The notes under the pieces: generated by a model
Seen by the model: the letters and a program-made list of their open reading frames with translations, nothing else
Databases searched by the model: none
What the model was told of the DNA's origin: nothing
Shown here: positions 5,223-8,243 of the stretch, one piece after another
How positions within the stretch are numbered: position 1 is the first letter of the stretch
Layout: each line of letters starts with the position of its first letter
Program-made: the position numbers and the translations under genes
Origin: Nitrososphaerales archaeon TH5894
GTDB taxonomy: Archaea; Thermoproteota; Nitrososphaeria; Nitrososphaerales; Nitrososphaeraceae
NCBI GenBank assembly: GCA_014523485.1
Contig: JAATVK010000220.1
Coordinates: 1-8,243, forward strand
DNA: 8,243 nucleotides
Direction of reading: 5' to 3'

Positions 5223-5241
5223 TAAGTAAATTATTTACTTA
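5223..5241. promoter_or_regulatory. Perfect 19-bp palindrome
   Basis: TAAGTAAAT and ATTTACTTA flank a single central T. The site lies between the candidate RNA and the 3' end of the minus-strand operon, two units that converge. It could be an operator or a bidirectional terminator hairpin. The remaining sequence from 5138 to 5333 is AT-rich with no gene visible. Confidence 0.45.
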
Positions 5242-5333
5242 GGATACCTATAAAAAATTTGTTAATAATCATAGTTTTACCTATTTGTTTGGTGGATTGC
5301 TCTACCACGATATTAATAACCTATTTCAATTTG

Positions 5334-5825
5334 TTATAGTTGTGAAGAAACTATATTTCTAATATAATTATCAAACTTATGTTTTGCTTCTTCCCTCTGT
5401 CCTAATGGAACTTCATAATATACCAGTAAATCGATAAGACCAGTTTTAGGATCTCTATCTCGTTGAGAACCATGGACCTTGCCATTGTATTCTGACACGA
5501 TATCGCTTAATATTTCATATTTCTTTTGTATTGCATCAAATGAACCCTGTAGTAATTCAAAGGAGTTGAACATTTTGGGTTTAGGTTGGGATATAAAGGA
5601 TTTTTTATGATGATTTGGTTTGGTTGTTGTAGTGGCTGCAGTATTAGCAGTATTAGTAGTTGTTGGTTTGTTATGTCGATTAGGACAAATATGTTTCTTC
5701 TTGGTGAATACTTCCCTATATTCATTTGTGGCAGTATTCCAATAAATCTGGATATTGCAATTATAGGCACAGGGTTTTGGATAAATATTTTGATTTTGAT
5801 TAGAAGTAGTGTTAAAATTTGACAT
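5334..5825 (-). CDS. Two-domain protein with N-terminal Cys/His motif, 163 aa
   Basis: The N-terminal part (residues 15-51) reads YPKPCAYNCNIQIYW ... TKKKHICPNRH. C19-x3-C23 and H45-x-C47 (with H51 nearby) look like a zinc-stabilised beta hairpin, similar in style to small archaeal C...C-I...H-C modules. A low-complexity Thr/Asn/Ala linker (53-70) and a basic patch (HHKK) follow. The C-terminal domain (about 88-160) contains GKVHGSQRDRDPKTGLIDLL and YYEVPLGQREEAKHKF. This is the part preserved in the decayed paralogue at 4333-4476, so it probably carries the function. The start overlaps the stop of the 84-aa gene by 14 nt, so the two are translated from one mRNA. Family not recognised; a nucleic-acid role is a guess from the zinc motif. 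Frames on both strands inside it are shadows. Confidence 0.75.
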   Translation of the reverse strand: MSNFNTTSNQNQNIYPKPCAYNCNIQIYWNTATNEYREVFTKKKHICPNRHNKPTTTNTANTAATTTTKPNHHKKSFISQPKPKMFNSFELLQGSFDAIQKKYEILSDIVSEYNGKVHGSQRDRDPKTGLIDLLVYYEVPLGQREEAKHKFDNYIRNIVSSQL

Positions 5826-6066
5826 AGATTAGGTTTCCATCTTCATCTAGGATATCCGCTTGCTTGAGTTCCTGAATCCAATCCTGGACTAATTCTTCAG
5901 TTATTGAACCGTCATAAAGCTTTTTTGAATCTAGTATTTTATCATAGGAATATTGAGAATCTGAATATTCAAATAATTCTGATCCTATTTTTCCTACTGC
6001 AAAACTACCCTTGCCATTGGTCCACAGTTGATACAATACTTTTTTATTATTACTAAAAGAACTCAT
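5812..6066 (-). CDS. 84-aa hypothetical protein, middle gene of minus-strand operon
   Basis: A soluble, acidic small protein. A strand-rich N-terminal half (KKVLYQLWTNGKGSFAVGKI, residues 8-27) is followed by a Tyr/Ser-rich stretch and a helical segment ITEELVQDWIQELKQADIL (55-73), ending DEDGNLIYVKF. There is no signal peptide, membrane segment or cysteine. The ATG lies 6 nt after the stop of the 53-aa gene and its own 3' end overlaps the 163-aa gene, which makes a tight operon. I know no family; similar layouts occur in small proteins of archaeal plasmids and integrated elements, but that is only an impression. Confidence 0.68.
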   Translation of the reverse strand: MSSFSNNKKVLYQLWTNGKGSFAVGKIGSELFEYSDSQYSYDKILDSKKLYDGSITEELVQDWIQELKQADILDEDGNLIYVKF

Positions 6067-6072
6067 TTCTTA

Positions 6073-6234
6073 TTATTCTAATTCCTCTACTATTACATGT
6101 AGAGGTTTCTTCATTTTCTTAATATCTTCGTGATAGTTTTTAGGAATGATAATTATTAGTTTATGACCGCTCTCGGTATAACTCGCTCTAAAATCTACCT
6201 TCTTTACCAATTCTAATACTTTTTGTATACCCAT
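6073..6234 (-). CDS. 53-aa hypothetical protein, first gene of minus-strand operon
   Basis: From the ATG at 6234 the frame gives MGIQKVLELVKKVDFRASYT, then ESGHKLIIIIPKNYHEDIKK, then MKKPLHVIVEELE. The pattern is helix, strand, strong strand (KLIIIIP), helix, strand: a compact alpha/beta miniprotein. The next ATG is only 6 nt past its stop. A TATA-like box on this strand (plus 6266-6273) predicts transcription about 9 nt before the ATG. Its 3' end contains a perfect inverted repeat, CCTCTAC/GTAGAGG (6084-6090, 6099-6105), which may be coincidental. Too short for most gene finders. Function unknown. Confidence 0.65.
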   Translation of the reverse strand: MGIQKVLELVKKVDFRASYTESGHKLIIIIPKNYHEDIKKMKKPLHVIVEELE

Positions 6235-6258
6235 AGATATCTATTTATCCATTGGTTA

Positions 6259-6330
6259 AAGTATCCTATAAGTATCAAATTGGTATTTAAAAGGGATACC
6301 TTGATAACTTGGGACACCAATAGTATCCCT
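6259..6330. promoter_or_regulatory. Divergent control region with GTATCC/GGATAC repeats
   Basis: Two TATA-like boxes lie back to back: CTATAAGT (6266-6273, minus strand, for the 53-aa gene) and TATTTAAAAG (6284-6293, plus strand, for the SWIM gene, leader about 45 nt). Around them are AGTATCC (6260-6266), GTATC (6272-6276), GGTAT...ATACC (6282-6300) and an 8-bp inverted repeat AGGGATAC (6292-6299) / GTATCCCT (6323-6330). Repeated half-sites over both promoters suggest one regulator controlling both operons. The ribbon-helix-helix protein at the end of the right operon is the obvious candidate (inference). Confidence 0.5.
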
Positions 6331-6360
6331 CTGCAGATTAAAAGTTGAGCAAAAAGAACA

Positions 6361-6687
6361 ATGGGTAAACGTGAGTGCAAGGGTCTAGTCCTTGAAATCT
6401 CACGAAGGATATACCGACTTCAGAAGACTGATGTCTATTACGTCGAGTCAGAATCTAGTAATGATATTTACTACTTTGTCAAATTTAAGCCTGATGTATT
6501 AGAATGGTGTACATGTCCAGATAATTCCTTGAGAGGAGGACAAATAAAGTGTAAGCATTTACATGCAATTGAATTTGCTATCAGATTAGGAACCTTACGA
6601 GACACTGATAGATTACCAACAGAGAGTAAAGTTAGAAAAGTCGCCGCTCCACTGGCTAAAGTAGCCATAACAAAGTCGTATACATAG
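6361..6687 (+). CDS. Small SWIM zinc-finger protein, 108 aa
   Basis: The SWIM signature CxC-xn-CxH is clear: C50-T-C52, then 11 residues, C64-K-H66, followed by the usual helix (LHAIEFAIRLG). Before it lies the typical strand region, VYYVESESSNDIYYFVKF, ending in EWCTCPD. SWIM domains bind DNA or proteins and occur with helicases, MULE-type transposases and as small stand-alone proteins in archaea. Here there is no partner domain, only a basic C-terminal tail (KVRKVAAPLAKVAITK). It leads a three-gene operon; the next ATG is 21 nt downstream. A role in an element's DNA transactions or regulation is plausible but unproven. The opposite frame (6471-6668) is its shadow. Confidence 0.88.
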   Translation: MGKRECKGLVLEISRRIYRLQKTDVYYVESESSNDIYYFVKFKPDVLEWCTCPDNSLRGGQIKCKHLHAIEFAIRLGTLRDTDRLPTESKVRKVAAPLAKVAITKSYT

Positions 6688-6708
6688 GACGACTATTCTT
6701 TTTAACAG

Positions 6709-6942
6709 ATGACTTTCAAATTGATGATAGTTCCAAGTAATGACCAAAATAATAAGAATAAGAAATTTACAATTCAATACACCAAGGAAGAGTTAGATAA
6801 AATTCAAGATGATTTTGTGCAACATATTAACAAGTATATTGTTCTAATAAATAATTGTATTATCAAGACCATAGAAAAGATAGAAAAGGAAGAGGAGGCA
6901 GCAATAGTTCCACCTACTCCTATTACTATTGAAAGAGATTAA
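6709..6942 (+). CDS. 77-aa hypothetical protein, middle gene of plus-strand operon
   Basis: A strand-like start (TFKLMIVPS) and a KNKKFTIQYTKEELDKIQDD segment lead into one long amphipathic helix (about residues 27-65, ending IEKIEKEEEAA). A Pro/Thr tail follows (VPPTPITIERD). No cysteines or membrane segment. The helix could mediate dimer or complex formation with the products of the flanking genes, which lie 21 nt away on each side. Family not recognised. Confidence 0.65.
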   Translation: MTFKLMIVPSNDQNNKNKKFTIQYTKEELDKIQDDFVQHINKYIVLINNCIIKTIEKIEKEEEAAIVPPTPITIERD

Positions 6943-6963
6943 AAAGAGGTCTAATTATTAGGA

Positions 6964-7245
6964 ATGGGTCGACGTTACGGCAATAAAGCACCTGTACCAA
7001 AGACTACTTGGGCTATATCTTTAGAACTCGATGAAATGGTTTCCAAGGCTAAAGGTAGACACGATACAATTGATGATTTTATCAGAAAAGTATTTGAACA
7101 GTGGATAGAATGGAAAGTAACAATATCATTTGTGGAAGAAGCAGACACAAAACAATCTACAAGAATTGAAGGTTATGTAAAGCAGATACGTGAGTTAAAG
7201 CAGCAGCAACAACTACAATTGGAGATAATAATCGCAAATCATTAG
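6964..7245 (+). CDS. Ribbon-helix-helix-like DNA-binding protein, 93 aa
   Basis: After a basic N-terminus (GRRYGNKAPVPK), residues 14-50 follow the ribbon-helix-helix plan. A short strand TTWAISLE is followed by helix LDEMVSKAKG, a turn GRHDT, and helix IDDFIRKVFEQWIEW. In this fold two strands pair in the dimer and insert in the DNA major groove; T14, W16 and S19 would be the outward residues. A C-terminal helix (about 67-90) is Gln-rich (ELKQQQQLQLE) and probably a coiled coil. As last gene of the operon it may repress the operon or the divergent promoters. The sequence match is weak, so another winged or helical DNA-binding fold is possible. GATTAAAAAG about 22 nt upstream might give an internal promoter. 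Confidence 0.65.
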   Translation: MGRRYGNKAPVPKTTWAISLELDEMVSKAKGRHDTIDDFIRKVFEQWIEWKVTISFVEEADTKQSTRIEGYVKQIRELKQQQQLQLEIIIANH

Positions 7246-7355
7246 ATAACTACTTTTAACTTCAAATCTTTAATAGGTTCTTTCTATCATTTAGTGACCA
7301 ATCTATCTAATTTTATTTTATAATTATCTATATATATATAATTCAATTAATTTTT

Positions 7356-7416
7356 TATCAACTTCTTTAATTTATTGTTGATACTAAATCTTTATAAGTG
7401 TCACTATATAGTATCA
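7356..7416. other. Two mutually exclusive hairpins
   Basis: TATCAAC (7356-7362) can pair with GTTGATA (7377-7383). TGATACTA (7379-7386) can pair with TAGTATCA (7409-7416), whose loop contains a further AGTG-T-CACT mini-hairpin. The two share bases 7379-7383, so only one can form at a time. The second is followed by five T's (7417-7421). The layout resembles an attenuator or terminator pair, but in such AT-rich DNA chance is a real alternative. Confidence 0.3.
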
Positions 7417-7448
7417 TTTTTAGGTTTTGTAATATTCCTACTTTAGAG

Positions 7449-7480
7449 GAGTAGGAGTGAGTAGGAGTAAGAGTATGAGT
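7449..7480 (+). repeat. Purine-rich GAGTAGGAGT tandem repeat
   Basis: GAGTAGGAGT occurs twice in tandem (7449-7458, 7459-7468), followed by the related AAGAGTATGAGT. It forms a 32-nt tract with G/A/T only on the plus strand, unlike its surroundings. Confidence 0.6.
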
Positions 7481-7659
7481 TTCTATCTACCTAATTGAAT
7501 AATACAATTATAAAATTAATATTTGAAAACAGAATTAGATTATATATATATAATTTTATAAAATATAGGAGCAGAAGAAAGATCTTATCAAAATACTTAG
7601 AAAGTTAGCATTATTTTTCATAATCAAATACTAAATCTAAATTAGTAACTAAAAATCTC

Positions 7660-7747
7660 AATAAACATTAACTAATCTAATATAGTAATACTATGTTAGT
7701 TAGTGGAGATAAGCACTTCAATTATATTTTAACTGTTTAAAAATATT
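7660..7747 (+). promoter_or_regulatory. Promoter of collagen-like gene copy 2, repeat of 94-181
   Basis: Gapless match to the promoter of copy 1. The TATA-like box at 7720-7730 sits in the 31-nt identical block (7710-7740), and its distance to the GTG start equals that to the ATG in copy 1. This fixes the start codon of copy 2 and indicates a segmental duplication including regulation. Confidence 0.6.
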
Positions 7748-8243
7748 GTGAAAAAATCAGTATTTACTTTTGGACTTTTGGCATGTTCATTAGTAATGTT
7801 GTCAGCAATGCCATTATTCAACAACAACAATGCAGCAATGGCTCAAGGATACGATATCTATAGAGATAATGGTTATTATAGCCAATATCCAACTGACGAT
7901 AAAAAATATGAGTGTAGAACAGGTCCATTCGAGGGATTCTTTGTTAGTTCAGTAGAATTCTGTAAACATGTTAAATTAGACAAAGATGATAGAAAAGATG
8001 TTAGAGACAGAGATAATAGAACAGGAACTCAAGGCCCACCTGGTCCAGCCGGTCCACAAGGCCCACAAGGAATTCAAGGTCCAATTGGTCCTAATGGAAC
8101 ACAAGGTCCTCCAGGTATCGTTAATGCAGAATTATGTCCAGCAGGGACAGACTTGGAGAATGTATATGTATTAAATGGAACTACAGCCGAATCTTGTAAC
8201 TTCGAAACACCATCAACAGGGAGTTTGAGTGTGCTTAAAACTG
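7748..8243 (+). CDS. Secreted collagen-like protein, copy 2 (partial, GTG start)
   Basis: Starting at GTG (7748-7750), the frame is open to the window end (165 codons plus one base). It parallels copy 1 almost residue for residue: signal peptide to about residue 33 (AAMAQ), then PTDDKKYECRTGPFEGFF and SVEFCKHVK. A collagen-like segment of ten Gly-X-Y triplets follows (residues 93-123, two more than copy 1), then ENVYVLNGTTAESC. The start is set by alignment of both protein and promoter with copy 1; no ATG exists in that position. The protein is probably exported and could trimerise through the Gly-X-Y region or contribute to the cell envelope or biofilm (inference from collagen-like proteins generally). 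The +1-frame ORF at 7986-8174 is a shadow. The 3' end, where copy 1 is broken, is not visible here. Confidence 0.88.
   Translation, partial: MKKSVFTFGLLACSLVMLSAMPLFNNNNAAMAQGYDIYRDNGYYSQYPTDDKKYECRTGPFEGFFVSSVEFCKHVKLDKDDRKDVRDRDNRTGTQGPPGPAGPQGPQGIQGPIGPNGTQGPPGIVNAELCPAGTDLENVYVLNGTTAESCNFETPSTGSLSVLKT

Larger units (their letters stand above)
7246..7659. other. AT-rich intergenic stretch between RHH gene and collagen-like copy 2
   Basis: No gene is visible. It holds two runs of alternating TA (7329-7340 and 7541-7551), the overlapping hairpins at 7356-7416 and the purine-rich repeat at 7449-7480. No clear T-tract terminator follows the RHH gene; the first T run is at 7351-7356. Confidence 0.4.

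Noticed and set aside
5507..5822. Frames on both strands inside the 163-aa gene
   Set aside because: Cysteine/serine and proline/leucine patterns arise from the ACT/AAT linker repeats read in other frames; the 163-aa frame has a decayed paralogue that confirms it.
7986..8174. 62-codon plus-strand frame
   Set aside because: Shifted frame inside collagen-like copy 2; the correct frame starts at GTG 7748.

Overview
The window looks like chromosomal DNA of an ammonia-oxidising archaeon (Nitrososphaerota/Thaumarchaeota, possibly close to Nitrosocosmicus or Nitrososphaera). The support is very AT-rich DNA, TATA-like boxes about 22-28 nt upstream of many start codons (leaderless or nearly leaderless mRNAs), and many very small zinc-binding proteins. 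Also suggestive is a secreted Cys-containing protein with a short collagen-like Gly-X-Y segment, a type I associate with these soil archaea. The assignment rests on style and recalled families, not on a search. I see no rRNA, tRNA, CRISPR array or transposase.

Layout. (1) 94-1174: promoter and broken copy of a secreted collagen-like protein gene; two in-frame stops and a pair of opposite frameshifts interrupt an ancestral frame of about 331 codons. (2) 1175-1960: no convincing gene, but a cluster of four related hairpins. The first two lie in a duplicated unit in which a 14-nt block, a TATA-like box and the hairpin keep exactly the same spacing, so they look like two small RNA genes. (3) 2006-3251, minus strand: a tiny membrane peptide, a two-gene membrane/coiled-coil operon and a frameshifted mini zinc protein. 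(4) 3346-3765: a DUF1348 (NTF2-fold) protein. (5) 3886-4476, minus strand: two zinc-finger miniproteins too short for usual gene callers, and a decayed 3' fragment of the gene found intact at 5334-5825. (6) 4549-4998: a secreted Gln-rich protein. (7) 5051-5137: a TATA-like box at the right distance from a compact sequence that can fold as a three-way junction, a candidate new small RNA. (8) 5334-7245: two divergent three-gene operons around a shared control region full of GTATCC/GGATAC repeats. The left one carries 53-, 84- and 163-aa proteins of unknown function; the right one carries a SWIM zinc-finger protein, a 77-aa unknown and a ribbon-helix-helix-like protein. (9) 7246-8243: an AT-rich gap, then a second collagen-like gene starting at GTG under a nearly identical promoter and running off the end.

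How it fits together. Two paralogous collagen-like genes with matching promoters bracket about 6.5 kb of accessory material: small DNA- or zinc-binding proteins, membrane miniproteins, gene remnants and structured elements. This resembles a gene-turnover island. The divergent operons look like a regulatory module of a mobile or formerly mobile element, but no mobility gene is visible. The most interesting unexplained parts are the tandem hairpin units at 1271-1609 and the three-way-junction candidate at 5080-5137.
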